From contig NZ_VXCP01000033.1 of assembly GCF_011355085.1 (NCBI RefSeq), positions 1 to 64,000 of the forward strand: DNA of 64,000 nucleotides, written 5' to 3'. The stretch comes from Pseudomonas akapageensis (lineage in GTDB: Bacteria > Pseudomonadota > Gammaproteobacteria > Pseudomonadales > Pseudomonadaceae). Below, in pieces: positions 16,805 through 25,190 of this stretch; within the stretch, counting starts at the first letter, position 1, and the number at the start of each line of letters is the position of its first letter. The notes beneath the pieces are model-generated. The model worked only from the letters and a program-made list of their open reading frames with translations, had not been told where the DNA came from and ran no database searches. A program made the translations under genes and the position numbers.

Positions 16805-18379
16805 TCAGGCGGGCTCCTGTGCACCGAACATGCCCAATTGTTTGAGCACGGTCTGCTGGGCACGGATGTCCAGCAGCGTCTCATAAGGCATTTTCAAGGC
16901 TTTGGCGGCGAGGTTCAGTTGGGCGTCGTCGAAAGGTGTGAGGTCATTGAAGCTGGCCGCATCCACTTCAGCGACTTGCGCGCTGGTTGCGCTCTCAGGT
17001 GCCGCTGCAGTTTGAACCGGGACGACAGGCGTAACAGCGGGGCGCGGTTCGGCCGCGACCTGGCGCGCATTGGCCATTTTTTCCGCATGACGGTTGCTGT
17101 CCTGCCGACTCAACAGCACAAAACTGAGAAAGTTGCGGCTGCCCACTTGCTCGGTGGCCAGGGCATCCTGTTCCTCGGCGATGGCGGTATGCTTGCTTGA
17201 GCGCTTCTGTTGCAGCAGACGCAGTTTGTGGTCGGCATGCCCGGTGATACGCGCGCGCTGGTTGGCGTACCAACGTTCGAACTCGTCTGCGCTGTTGAAG
17301 CGATGGGTGTTCTTCCAGGCTTCCTTGGAATGTACGCCGCTGAAGCCATACACCACCGATAGCCATAGCATCAGGCATTGGATGGCGATATATACCACCG
17401 ACAGCACAATGTAGGTCACCATCGAAGCGTGACGGATTGCGTCCATCTTGTCTTGAACGGCCTGATCATCGGACTGTTCATTGACCGATTTTGATTCGTC
17501 CGGAAGGTCGAACGGTGAGGCCGAAGCCGAGGCCGGTGCGGCACTGGTGCTGAGTTGGGCGACCATATCGGTTTCGATGGATTCGAGGGTGTAGGCACGA
17601 ATCCAGAACGCGGCGATGGCCAGTACAATGATTACGGCAAAGAAGCCATAGATGACTTTCTTCTTCTGGGTCACATCGTGGTTGGCGTGGATTCGCGCCA
17701 TGATCTGCTGGTAGTCGGGCTGGTCGTCGTCATTGAACGAGTCTTCCAGGTGCAACGATTTCAGTTGCTTCAGCGAGCTGGGGCGCTGAGGTCCCTTGCT
17801 GTCGCGAGACCACCAGGCATGGGCCTTTTTGACCAGGGAGTTGTAGTGCATGTCATGACCGGCGAAGTGGGCGAAGCCGCCGGAAATCAACGCCAGCAGG
17901 AAGGCTACCGACCAGGCCAGCATGGCCATTTGGTTGGCACTGGCCGAGCTATTGACGAACGGGCCGAGGACGAAGCCGAAGCCGACAGCCTCGACCACCA
18001 GCAGGATCACCGCCAGACCCAGAACCCAGGAGGGCATCGGCCGGCGTCCGGCTTCACCCACCTTGGCCAGGTAGTCCTTGCTCTTGCGATAGAGCGAGGA
18101 GTCGCGATCGTACTTGTCGTAATAGGTCTTGTAGTCGCCGCAGATATCCGACTCGACGCTGGGCCAGCCATCTTTCATATAACCGGGTGTGGCGGACAGG
18201 CGCGAGACGGTGCCGATCACAGGCAGGCCATGCCAGGCGCGCATGGTGAAATAGCAAACGTGTTCCCAGAGATAGGCAATCAGAGCGATTGCCAGCAGGG
18301 TAGCGATGATCGCAATGGTCAGCACGGTGTGGGTACGCAACAGTGTCTGCAGGTCTTGCAGACTGAAAAAGGTTTCCAT
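16805..18379 (-). CDS. Inner-membrane protein with five helices and a soluble C-terminal region, unknown function
   Basis: Unrecognised 524-residue membrane protein. Hydrophobic helices appear near residues 19-40, 118-142, 150-172, 243-262 and 320-345. A short disordered Ser/Ala/Asp region lies near 275-305. The C-terminal 180 residues are soluble, with a charged helix (YANQRARITGHADHKLRLL) and an Ala/Pro/Val-rich linker before a final helical segment. It begins 15 bases after the OmpA-like lipoprotein gene on the same strand and ends one base before the VWA-like gene. Topology suggests a membrane hub linking cytoplasm and periplasm, but no enzymatic motif is visible. Confidence 0.72.
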   Translation of the reverse strand: METFFSLQDLQTLLRTHTVLTIAIIATLLAIALIAYLWEHVCYFTMRAWHGLPVIGTVSRLSATPGYMKDGWPSVESDICGDYKTYYDKYDRDSSLYRKSKDYLAKVGEAGRRPMPSWVLGLAVILLVVEAVGFGFVLGPFVNSSASANQMAMLAWSVAFLLALISGGFAHFAGHDMHYNSLVKKAHAWWSRDSKGPQRPSSLKQLKSLHLEDSFNDDDQPDYQQIMARIHANHDVTQKKKVIYGFFAVIIVLAIAAFWIRAYTLESIETDMVAQLSTSAAPASASASPFDLPDESKSVNEQSDDQAVQDKMDAIRHASMVTYIVLSVVYIAIQCLMLWLSVVYGFSGVHSKEAWKNTHRFNSADEFERWYANQRARITGHADHKLRLLQQKRSSKHTAIAEEQDALATEQVGSRNFLSFVLLSRQDSNRHAEKMANARQVAAEPRPAVTPVVPVQTAAAPESATSAQVAEVDAASFNDLTPFDDAQLNLAAKALKMPYETLLDIRAQQTVLKQLGMFGAQEPA

Positions 18380-18394
18380 GGATGATCCTCCTGA

Positions 18395-19840
18395 TCAACT
18401 GCGGATAGGGACGAAACGAGCGGTATAGCTTTGGCCGTTGTCGGGGTAGTAGAGCGCGCCCTGGCTGGCCTTGGCATTGCCTTTGCTGAAGACAATGTCC
18501 ATGCAACTGACGGCGGCGTTGTCCTCGGTGACGAACACGCGATAGAGCACTTCGTCCTGGCCTTCATAGGTGTTGGCGACAGCGTCGAGCTTGCCCAGAT
18601 TTTTCTTTTTCGCGGTCTCGTAGCCGGTCACGATCTGAATGAAGGGCTGCGTACCGACCGCTGCACCTTCGCGCAGGATGGAGACTGGGGAAATGGTCAC
18701 CAGATTACCGTTGACGGTATTGGCCCAGACGCGGTTGTTATAGCCCGGCAAGTATTCACGGGTTGCGTGCTGGTTCAGCGGCTGTTCGGTCGCCAGGTTG
18801 AGCGCAGCACCGCTATCGCGGGGCTTGTCGGCCTGGCAGGTACGCATCGGCGGCTCGGCCGCGCGGGCGGTAGAAATCAGGCTGAGGCCGTCGGTCATGG
18901 GTTTGAGGCTGTAGCCGAGTTGGTCGCTGGTGGTCGGGCTGCCGCCGAAATCCACCAGGGCGGACGTGCCTTTGCTATCGGTGGTCGGCTTCGTGTTGCT
19001 GGCCTTTACCGGATTGGTGGGCTTGGCTTTGGCTTGCGTTGCGCTGGCGACAGTTGCCGGCTTGCGCTCGCTGACCGTGCCGTAGGCCAGGTAGCGGGCG
19101 TTGTTCTGCTCGGAGACGATGCGTTTGATCAGCACGTCTTCGCTGGTGGTTTCGACGATTTCGACCCGGCGATTGCGTCCGCGTTGCAAGGGGTCAGTGT
19201 TGTCGGCGATAGGGCGGGCGGCCCCGGCGCCTTGATAATAGATAGCGCTGGCTGGGATGCCAGCATCACGCAACAGGCGGCCTACAGTGCGTGCGCGGTG
19301 CTCGGACAGGCTCTGGTTAATCTGCGCAGTACCCGTGGCATCGGTGTGACCGACTACCAGGAAGCGGCGTTGGGCGTTGGCCGGGGTGCCGTCATTCTTC
19401 GAGTATTCGGCCGCCAGCTTGCTCACGGCACGTACGCCGGCAGCGGTGAGCTGATCAGAGCCGGTGTCGAACATGCTTTCGCTCTCGACCTCGGTCACCA
19501 AACCGGCTTCGGCCGGTTTGGCGCCGGGAGCGCTGTTGGCGATCTGCAGCGGTGTGGAGGTCAGCTTCAGGCCCTCTTCCTTGGCAATGCGATCAAGCGC
19601 CTGCATGCGCGATTGCCAGGCCGATCCGGCATAGCATCCTGCGGCAGTGCCCAAGGCAGCTCCGGCCAAGGCGCCATTTCTACCGTTGACGGCGGCGCCC
19701 AACAGGGCCCCGCCGAGCAGGCCGACACCACAGAGCACTGCGGTGCCATGCTCACGACCGAGGGTGTCCAACTGGGTACTGGAACAACTGGTGAGGGCAA
19801 TCGTCGACGCGAGCAGAGACAGCGAGATGGCTCGACGCAT
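18395..19840 (-). CDS. OmpA-family lipoprotein with an unknown C-terminal domain
   Basis: First gene of a three-gene operon, 481 residues from ATG 19840. The signal peptide ends in a lipobox (ALTSC, Cys 19), so the protein is a lipoprotein. A glycine-zipper-like hydrophobic stretch (about residues 33-70) follows. An OmpA-type peptidoglycan-binding domain lies at about 120-240, shown by FDTGSDQLT, VVGHTDATG, LSEHRARTV and GRNRRVEI. The remaining 240 residues are unlike anything I recognise and include two Cys and a Lys/Ala-rich linker. It probably tethers the outer membrane or cell wall to the membrane protein encoded next (inference). Confidence 0.78.
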   Translation of the reverse strand: MRRAISLSLLASTIALTSCSSTQLDTLGREHGTAVLCGVGLLGGALLGAAVNGRNGALAGAALGTAAGCYAGSAWQSRMQALDRIAKEEGLKLTSTPLQIANSAPGAKPAEAGLVTEVESESMFDTGSDQLTAAGVRAVSKLAAEYSKNDGTPANAQRRFLVVGHTDATGTAQINQSLSEHRARTVGRLLRDAGIPASAIYYQGAGAARPIADNTDPLQRGRNRRVEIVETTSEDVLIKRIVSEQNNARYLAYGTVSERKPATVASATQAKAKPTNPVKASNTKPTTDSKGTSALVDFGGSPTTSDQLGYSLKPMTDGLSLISTARAAEPPMRTCQADKPRDSGAALNLATEQPLNQHATREYLPGYNNRVWANTVNGNLVTISPVSILREGAAVGTQPFIQIVTGYETAKKKNLGKLDAVANTYEGQDEVLYRVFVTEDNAAVSCMDIVFSKGNAKASQGALYYPDNGQSYTARFVPIRS

Positions 19841-20031
19841 AGAGGCTTCCTTGCAAAAATGAAAATGCATTCGATGAGTGGCAAAATGATATCAGCAATG
19901 ATGCTGAAATACTGCCTGTGAAAACCAAGAGAAGGCGGTAAAAACGCCACGGATCGAACTGCCATGACCTCTCGCTGGTTGGTTTAAGAGAGAGGCAAGC
20001 AGATACGAACAGGGATAGTCGTGCTGAAACG

Positions 20032-20069
20032 CGAAACCCCCGTATCGCCTGGCGATTACGGGGGTTTCG
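20032..20069 (-). terminator. Terminator-like hairpin after ychF
   Basis: CGAAACCCCCGTA pairs with TACGGGGGTTTCG around a loop of about 12 bases, 36 bases beyond the ychF stop. Read on the minus strand it is followed by GCGTTTC, so only a weak T tract is present. The rest of 19841-20105 is AT-rich and likely holds the promoter of the OmpA-like operon. Confidence 0.65.
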
Positions 20070-20105
20070 AGGTGCATCAAGCGCCGTGGATATCCACGGC
20101 AACCG

Positions 20106-21206
20106 TCAGACGTTGAAGCGGAAGTGCATCACATCGCCATCCTTGACGATGTAATCCTTGCCTTCCAGACGCCATTTGCCCGCTTCCTTGGTGCCGGCTT
20201 CGCCCTTGTACTGGATGAAGTCGTTATAGGCGATCACTTCGGCGCGGATGAAGCCTTTCTCGAAGTCGGTATGGATAACGCCAGCGGCTTGTGGCGCGGT
20301 GGCACCAACGCGTACGGTCCAGGCGCGGACTTCTTCGACACCGGCGGTGAAGTACGTCTGCAGGTGGAGCAGTTCGTAACCTGCGCGGATCACGCGGTTC
20401 AGGCCTGGCTCTTCAAGACCCAGGGCTTCGAGGAACATGTCCTTTTCTTCACCGTCTTCAAGCTCGGCGATTTCTGCTTCGATCTTGTTGCACACCGGCA
20501 CCACGACCGCGCCTTCTTCTTCGGCAATGGCCTTGACCACGTCCAGGTGCGGGTTGTTCTCGAAACCGTCTTCAGCAACGTTGGCGATGTACATGACCGG
20601 CTTGGTGGTCAGCAGGTGGAAACCGCGGACTACTGCCTTCTCGTCGGCACCCATGCTCTTCATCAGGCTACGCGCAGGCTTGCCTTCGGTGAAGTGAGCG
20701 ATCAGTTGCTCGAGCAGGCCTTTCTGGGCCACGGCGTCCTTGTCGCCACCCTTGGCGTTGCGCGCAACCTTTTGCAGTTGCTTCTCGCAGCTTTCGAGGT
20801 CGGCGAAGATCAGCTCCAGGTCGATGATCTCGATGTCGCGCTTGGGGTCGACGCTGTTGGAGACGTGAATCACGTTCTCGTCTTCGAAGCAGCGGACCAC
20901 GTGGGCGATAGCATCGGTTTCACGGATGTTGGCCAGGAACTTGTTGCCCAGACCTTCACCTTTCGACGCGCCGGCTACCAGGCCTGCGATGTCGACGAAT
21001 TCCATGGTGGTCGGCAGGATGCGCTTTGGATTGACGATGGCAGCCAGGGCTTCCAGGCGCGAATCGGGCATCGGCACGATGCCGCTGTTCGGCTCGATGG
21101 TGCAGAAGGGGAAGTTCTCTGCCGCGATACCGGATTTGGTCAGGGCGTTGAACAAGGTGGACTTGCCGACGTTGGGCAGGCCGACGATACCGCAGTTGAA
21201 ACCCAT
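20106..21206 (-). CDS. ychF: Redox-regulated ATPase YchF
   Basis: YchF (OLA1 family) is a conserved P-loop nucleotide hydrolase that prefers ATP and associates with ribosomes and stress responses. The 366-residue protein has the G1 loop GLPNVGKST at about residues 9-17, the G3-region FVDIAGLVAGASKGEGLGN, the non-canonical base-recognition segment PVCNKIEAEIAEL, a central coiled-coil region, and a C-terminal TGS-like domain ending DGDVMHFRFNV. Length is standard. It follows pth by 22 bases on the minus strand, the usual pth-ychF pairing. Confidence 0.96.
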   Translation of the reverse strand: MGFNCGIVGLPNVGKSTLFNALTKSGIAAENFPFCTIEPNSGIVPMPDSRLEALAAIVNPKRILPTTMEFVDIAGLVAGASKGEGLGNKFLANIRETDAIAHVVRCFEDENVIHVSNSVDPKRDIEIIDLELIFADLESCEKQLQKVARNAKGGDKDAVAQKGLLEQLIAHFTEGKPARSLMKSMGADEKAVVRGFHLLTTKPVMYIANVAEDGFENNPHLDVVKAIAEEEGAVVVPVCNKIEAEIAELEDGEEKDMFLEALGLEEPGLNRVIRAGYELLHLQTYFTAGVEEVRAWTVRVGATAPQAAGVIHTDFEKGFIRAEVIAYNDFIQYKGEAGTKEAGKWRLEGKDYIVKDGDVMHFRFNV

Positions 21207-21228
21207 GGTGTATCCCCTCTTCGTGAAG

Positions 21229-21813
21229 TCAGGCCTTCTGGCTGTGCAGGTTTTTCATCGCGCGATTCCACTCGCCAGCGAAGATATCCGGCAGCACGCC
21301 GAGGGCAAAATCGATACTGGCGTCCAGTTTTTCCTGTTCGGCGCGTGGCGCACGACCCAGGACGAAATTGGACACCTGGCTACTGACACCCGGGTGGCCG
21401 ATGCCAAGCCGCAGACGGTGAAAGCTGTTGTTGTTGCCGAGCTGCGCGATGATGTCGCGCAGGCCGTTGTGCCCGCCATGGCCGCCGCCCTGCTTGAGCT
21501 TGGCAACCCCCGGGGGCAGGTCGAGTTCGTCGTGAGCCACCAGAATGGCCTCCGGAGGTATCCGGAAAAAATTCGCCAAGGCTGCTACGGCCTGGCCGCT
21601 ACGGTTCATGTAGGTGGTGGGGATCAGCAGACGAACGTCCTGGCCTTGATGGCTGAATTTTGCCGTCAGGCCGAAATACTTGCGATCGGCAACCAGGTTG
21701 ACACCTTTGGCCGATGCGATGCGTTCAACGAAAAGAGCCCCTGCGTTATGCCGGGTCTGTTCGTATTCGGGGCCGGGGTTTCCCAGGCCGACGATCAGTT
21801 GAATGGCGGTCAC
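21229..21813 (-). CDS. pth: Peptidyl-tRNA hydrolase
   Basis: Pth releases tRNA from peptidyl-tRNA that has dropped off the ribosome. The 194-residue protein shows the family signatures: GLGNPGPEYEQTRHNAG, containing the catalytic His, then TYMNRSGQAV, and the GGHGGHNGLRDI loop that follows the HDELDLPPG segment. It sits between rplY and ychF on the minus strand, an order conserved in gammaproteobacteria. The start ATG 21813 follows a purine-rich AAGGAAGAG tract. Confidence 0.96.
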   Translation of the reverse strand: MTAIQLIVGLGNPGPEYEQTRHNAGALFVERIASAKGVNLVADRKYFGLTAKFSHQGQDVRLLIPTTYMNRSGQAVAALANFFRIPPEAILVAHDELDLPPGVAKLKQGGGHGGHNGLRDIIAQLGNNNSFHRLRLGIGHPGVSSQVSNFVLGRAPRAEQEKLDASIDFALGVLPDIFAGEWNRAMKNLHSQKA

Positions 21814-21887
21814 GTCAGGGGCTCTTCCTTGGAGTTGTGGGCCACGGTGCTTGGAGCTCCGTGGCCGGGCAACACCAGAGTAACGAA

Positions 21888-22478
21888 TTACTCTGCAGCA
21901 GGTTCTACTGGTACACGTGGTGCGTGAACGTTGGCCACTGCCAGGTCGTTGCCGTGAGCCAGTGCCACGAACTCAACGCCTTTTGGCGCCTTGAGGTCGG
22001 ACAGGTGGATGATCGAACCGATTTCGGCGTTAGCCAGGTCGACTTCGATGAACTCAGGCAGATCTTTTGGCAGGCAGCTAACTTCGATTTCGCCAACAAC
22101 GTGGGAGATCTCGCCGCCTTTCTTGATCGGTGCTTCTTCGTTGATGAAGTGCACTGCAACAACAGCGGTCAGTTTCTGGCCAGCTACAACGCGGACGAAG
22201 TCAGCGTGCATGATGAATTGCTTGGCCGGGTGGCGCTGCATTGCCTTGACCACGACGTCTTGCTTGGCGCCGTCGATGTTCAGTTCGATGATGTGGCTGA
22301 AAGCCGCTTCGTCTTCGAACAGTTTGGCAACTTCTTTGGCCATCAGGGTGATGGACACAGGGGCCTTGTCACCACCGTAAACAACGGCAGGAACCTGGCT
22401 GGCGAGACGACGCAGGCGGCGGCTCGCACCTTTCCCCAGGTCGGTACGCGCTTGGGCGTTCAGAACGAAATCAGTCAT
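21888..22478 (-). CDS. rplY: 50S ribosomal protein L25 / general stress protein Ctc
   Basis: L25 binds 5S rRNA. The 196-residue product is the longer Ctc-type form, with an N-terminal L25 domain (MTDFVLNAQARTDLGKGASRR split as a typical start) and a C-terminal TL5-like domain containing EEAPIKKGGEISHVV and EVSCLPKDLPEF, ending with an Ala/Val/Pro tail. ATG 22478 is preferred over the in-frame ATG 22529 because it begins the conserved domain and has GGAG upstream. It lies between prs and pth. Confidence 0.94.
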   Translation of the reverse strand: MTDFVLNAQARTDLGKGASRRLRRLASQVPAVVYGGDKAPVSITLMAKEVAKLFEDEAAFSHIIELNIDGAKQDVVVKAMQRHPAKQFIMHADFVRVVAGQKLTAVVAVHFINEEAPIKKGGEISHVVGEIEVSCLPKDLPEFIEVDLANAEIGSIIHLSDLKAPKGVEFVALAHGNDLAVANVHAPRVPVEPAAE

Positions 22479-22541
22479 TTTGTATCTCCAAAATAGCCAT
22501 TCCCGGGTAGCACTTGCGACCAGTGCCAAAGCGGGATGGGC

Positions 22542-22584
22542 AAAAAAGCCCCGCCCCGACAGGTGTGTCGGGGCGGGGCGCTTT
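22542..22584 (-). terminator. Intrinsic terminator of prs
   Basis: Read on the minus strand, GCCCCGCCCCGAC pairs with GTCGGGGCGGGGC around a six-base loop and is followed by six Ts. It separates prs from rplY, whose transcription therefore either relies on read-through or starts anew. Confidence 0.88.
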
Positions 22585-22617
22585 TCGTCAACGAGATGCG
22601 TGCGAAGGGCTGTGCCC

Positions 22618-23559
22618 TTAGCGGAACATCGCGCTGATCGATTCTTCGTTGCTGATGCGGCGAACCGCTTCGGCGACTACCGGTGCGATATCCAGTTGGC
22701 GGATACGCGCACAAGCTTGTGCTGCAGCGGACAGCGGGATGGTGTTAGTGACCACCAGCTCGTCCAGCACGGAATTTTCAATGTTTTCGATCGCCCGACC
22801 CGACAGCACAGGGTGTGTGCAGTAGGCAAAGACCTTGGCAGCGCCATGCTCTTTCAAGGCCTTGGCCGCATGGCACAGGGTGCCGGCGGTATCGACCATG
22901 TCATCGACCAGAATACAGGTACGCCCTTCGACATCACCGATGATATGCATCACTTCGGAGTGATTGGCTTTCTCACGGCGCTTGTCGATGATCCCGAGAT
23001 CCACGCCCAGGGACTTGGCAACGGCTCGTGCACGCACGACGCCGCCGATATCCGGGGATACGATCATCAGGTTTTCGAAGCGTTGATCTTCGATGTCATC
23101 CACCAGAACCGGGGAGCCGTAGATGTTATCTACCGGAATATCGAAGAAACCCTGAATTTGGTCAGCATGCAGATCAACCGTGAGAACACGGTCGATCCCG
23201 ACCACGGTGAGCATGTCAGCAACGACTTTCGCGCTGATAGCCACACGTGCGGAACGCGGACGGCGATCCTGACGGGCATAACCAAAGTAAGGAATCACCG
23301 CAGTGATTCGGGACGCTGAGGAGCGGCGGAAGGCATCGGCCATCACAACCAGTTCCATCAGGTTATCGTTGGTCGGAGCGCAGGTCGGCTGAATGATAAA
23401 GACGTCTTTACCGCGGACGTTTTCATTAATCTCAGTGCTGATTTCGCCGTCGGAGAATTTACCGACAGAGACGTCACCCAATGGGATATGCAGCTGACGT
23501 ACGACACGTCGAGCCAGATCGGGGTTGGCGTTCCCCGTAAAGACCATCATCTTGGACAC
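22618..23559 (-). CDS. prs: Ribose-phosphate pyrophosphokinase
   Basis: Prs makes PRPP from ribose 5-phosphate and ATP for nucleotide, His, Trp and NAD synthesis. From GTG 23559 the product has 313 residues, the expected size, beginning (V/M)SKMMVFTGN. It carries the flexible-loop YFGYARQDRRPRSARVAI segment and the PRPP-binding signature CILVDDMVDTAGT. A longer frame extends to 23634 but overlaps the tRNA-Gln end and shows no family similarity. It lies just downstream of tRNA-Gln and ispE on the minus strand, a conserved Pseudomonas order. Confidence 0.95.
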   Translation of the reverse strand: MSKMMVFTGNANPDLARRVVRQLHIPLGDVSVGKFSDGEISTEINENVRGKDVFIIQPTCAPTNDNLMELVVMADAFRRSSASRITAVIPYFGYARQDRRPRSARVAISAKVVADMLTVVGIDRVLTVDLHADQIQGFFDIPVDNIYGSPVLVDDIEDQRFENLMIVSPDIGGVVRARAVAKSLGVDLGIIDKRREKANHSEVMHIIGDVEGRTCILVDDMVDTAGTLCHAAKALKEHGAAKVFAYCTHPVLSGRAIENIENSVLDELVVTNTIPLSAAAQACARIRQLDIAPVVAEAVRRISNEESISAMFR

Positions 23560-23607
23560 GCGCAGTACCTGAAGGCTGAGGGTATACCTGGATGAGTATA
23601 AGGAAAA

Positions 23608-23682
23608 TGGCAGGGGCGGCTGGATTCGAACCAACGCATGGCAGGATCAAAACCTGCTGCCTTACCGCTTGGCGACGCCCCT
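23608..23682 (-). tRNA. tRNA-Gln (TTG)
   Basis: The 75-base minus-strand gene has a fully paired acceptor stem, AGGGGCG with CGCCCCT, discriminator G and encoded CCA. The anticodon stem GCAGG/CCTGC encloses loop TTTTGAT, giving anticodon TTG, and the T arm contains GGTTCGAATCC. It lies between ispE and prs and may be processed from a longer transcript. Confidence 0.97.
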
Positions 23683-23716
23683 GTATCTGTAGCTGCGAGT
23701 ACCTGATACTCGATTC

Positions 23717-24568
23717 CTAGAGCAGACTTTGAAGCTTGCGATGCAACATCGAGATGTTGCTACCTTTTGCGACAAACCCTGTTTGGGTCCCTGTAAGAAG
23801 GGCCAAAACTTTATCAGCTTCAGCTTTGTTTGGGAAGGCCCCAAACACACAACTTCCAGTTCCGGTGAGTCTAGCATCAGTGAATTTGCTTAGCAAATTC
23901 AGTGAGTTACGTACTTCTGGGTAACTCTGCTCTACCACCGGTTGGCAATCATTACGACTGTTTCCCTTGGGAACGGGGCGCATCTTAATGGGCGTTGAAT
24001 TACGTGTCAACAACGGATGTGAAAAAATTTCTGCTGTACTTACAGATACTTGCGGGACAAGCACGACATACCAGGGCTCTTCGGGGTCAACAGGGGTAAG
24101 AATCTCCCCTACGCCTTCGGCGAAAGCCGCGTGGCCACGCACGAATACCGGGACGTCGGCCCCCAGTTTCAGGCCCAGCGCGGCCAGTTGGTCCTCGCTC
24201 CAATCCAGCTTCCAGAGGTGGTTGAGTCCCAGCAGCGTGGTGGCCGCATTGGAACTGCCGCCGCCGATTCCACCGCCCATGGGCAGAATCTTTTTCAGCC
24301 AGATATCCATGCCAAGCCTGCAACCGGAGATTTGTTGAAGCTGTCGTGCGGCCCTTACGATCAGGTTGCTTTCGTGTGGGACGTTGTCGATTTCGGTGTG
24401 CAGATGAATTTCGCCGTCGTCGCGCACGGCGAAAGACAGCTCATCGCCGTAATCGAGGAATTGAAACAGGGTCTGCAGTTCGTGATAGCCGTCCGGGCGG
24501 CGACCGAGAATGTGCAGCATCAGGTTGAGCTTGGCCGGGGCGGGCAGGGTCAGGGTGGTCTGGTTCAT
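23717..24568 (-). CDS. ispE: 4-diphosphocytidyl-2-C-methyl-D-erythritol kinase
   Basis: IspE phosphorylates CDP-methylerythritol in the MEP isoprenoid pathway. The 283-residue GHMP-family kinase has the N-terminal PAPAKLNLMLHILGRRPDGYH segment, containing the catalytic Lys, and the ATP-binding loop PMGGGIGGGSSNAA at residues 96-109. The C-terminal LTGTGSCVFGAF motif contributes to the substrate site. The stop lies shortly before tRNA-Gln. The lolB gene upstream ends one base before the ispE start, so the two are coupled. Confidence 0.95.
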   Translation of the reverse strand: MNQTTLTLPAPAKLNLMLHILGRRPDGYHELQTLFQFLDYGDELSFAVRDDGEIHLHTEIDNVPHESNLIVRAARQLQQISGCRLGMDIWLKKILPMGGGIGGGSSNAATTLLGLNHLWKLDWSEDQLAALGLKLGADVPVFVRGHAAFAEGVGEILTPVDPEEPWYVVLVPQVSVSTAEIFSHPLLTRNSTPIKMRPVPKGNSRNDCQPVVEQSYPEVRNSLNLLSKFTDARLTGTGSCVFGAFPNKAEADKVLALLTGTQTGFVAKGSNISMLHRKLQSLL

Positions 24569-24569
24569 G

Positions 24570-25187
24570 TCAGTGCCCCAGTTGGCGTGGCTGCCAATCC
24601 TTGACCACCAATGTTACATCGAGGTCGCGGCCATGCAGCTTGAGTCGTTCGGGCAGCCAGTAACCTTTCTGCTCGATGTAGCTCAGGTATTCAACGCTCC
24701 AGCCATCCTGCTCCAGATTGGAAAGGCGGCTGTCGCTGTCGAGAGTCACGCGGCTCTTGCTGTCGGGCGCGGGCAAGCCGCGTACCCACCAGACCAGATT
24801 GGACACGGGCAATTTCCACCCAAGCTGCTCTTCAAGCAGATCTTCGGGGCTCGGCGCTTCATAGCGGCCCTGGTTGGCCACTTCCAGCACGACGTTGCCG
24901 GGGCGCCCGGTCAGGCGAGCGGCGCCGCGACCCAGTGGGCCGGACAGGCGAATGTCGTAGTAATCCTGGCGTTGCAGCCAGAACAGCGTGCCACTGCCGG
25001 AATCCTTGGGGGCGCGGATGCCGACCTTGCCGTTGATTTGCCAGCCGTCGAGAAGGCTCAATTGCGCTTTGTGGTCGCGCCATTGCTGGGGGTTGCCCTT
25101 GCCTTCGAGTGCTTCACGGGGGGCGAAGGCGGCGCAGCCGGCGAGCAGGGCGATCAGGGTGAATGTGATGACGTGGCGCAAGAACAT
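24570..25187 (-). CDS. lolB: Outer-membrane lipoprotein-insertion protein LolB
   Basis: LolB receives lipoproteins from LolA and inserts them into the outer membrane. The 205-residue precursor has a lipoprotein signal with lipobox LLAGC (Cys 18). Family features include LDGWQINGKVGIRAPKDSGS near the mature N-terminus, WLQRQDYYDIRLSGPLGRG and the segment LGWKLPVSNLVWWVRG. Length is typical. It is in a tight minus-strand operon, three bases after the TPR lipoprotein gene and one base before ispE. Confidence 0.94.
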   Translation of the reverse strand: MFLRHVITFTLIALLAGCAAFAPREALEGKGNPQQWRDHKAQLSLLDGWQINGKVGIRAPKDSGSGTLFWLQRQDYYDIRLSGPLGRGAARLTGRPGNVVLEVANQGRYEAPSPEDLLEEQLGWKLPVSNLVWWVRGLPAPDSKSRVTLDSDSRLSNLEQDGWSVEYLSYIEQKGYWLPERLKLHGRDLDVTLVVKDWQPRQLGH

Positions 25188-25190
25188 GTT

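Noticed and set aside
23560..23634. N-terminal extension of prs
   Set aside because: It would extend into the tRNA-Gln 3' end and lacks similarity; GTG 23559 gives the standard 313-residue enzyme.
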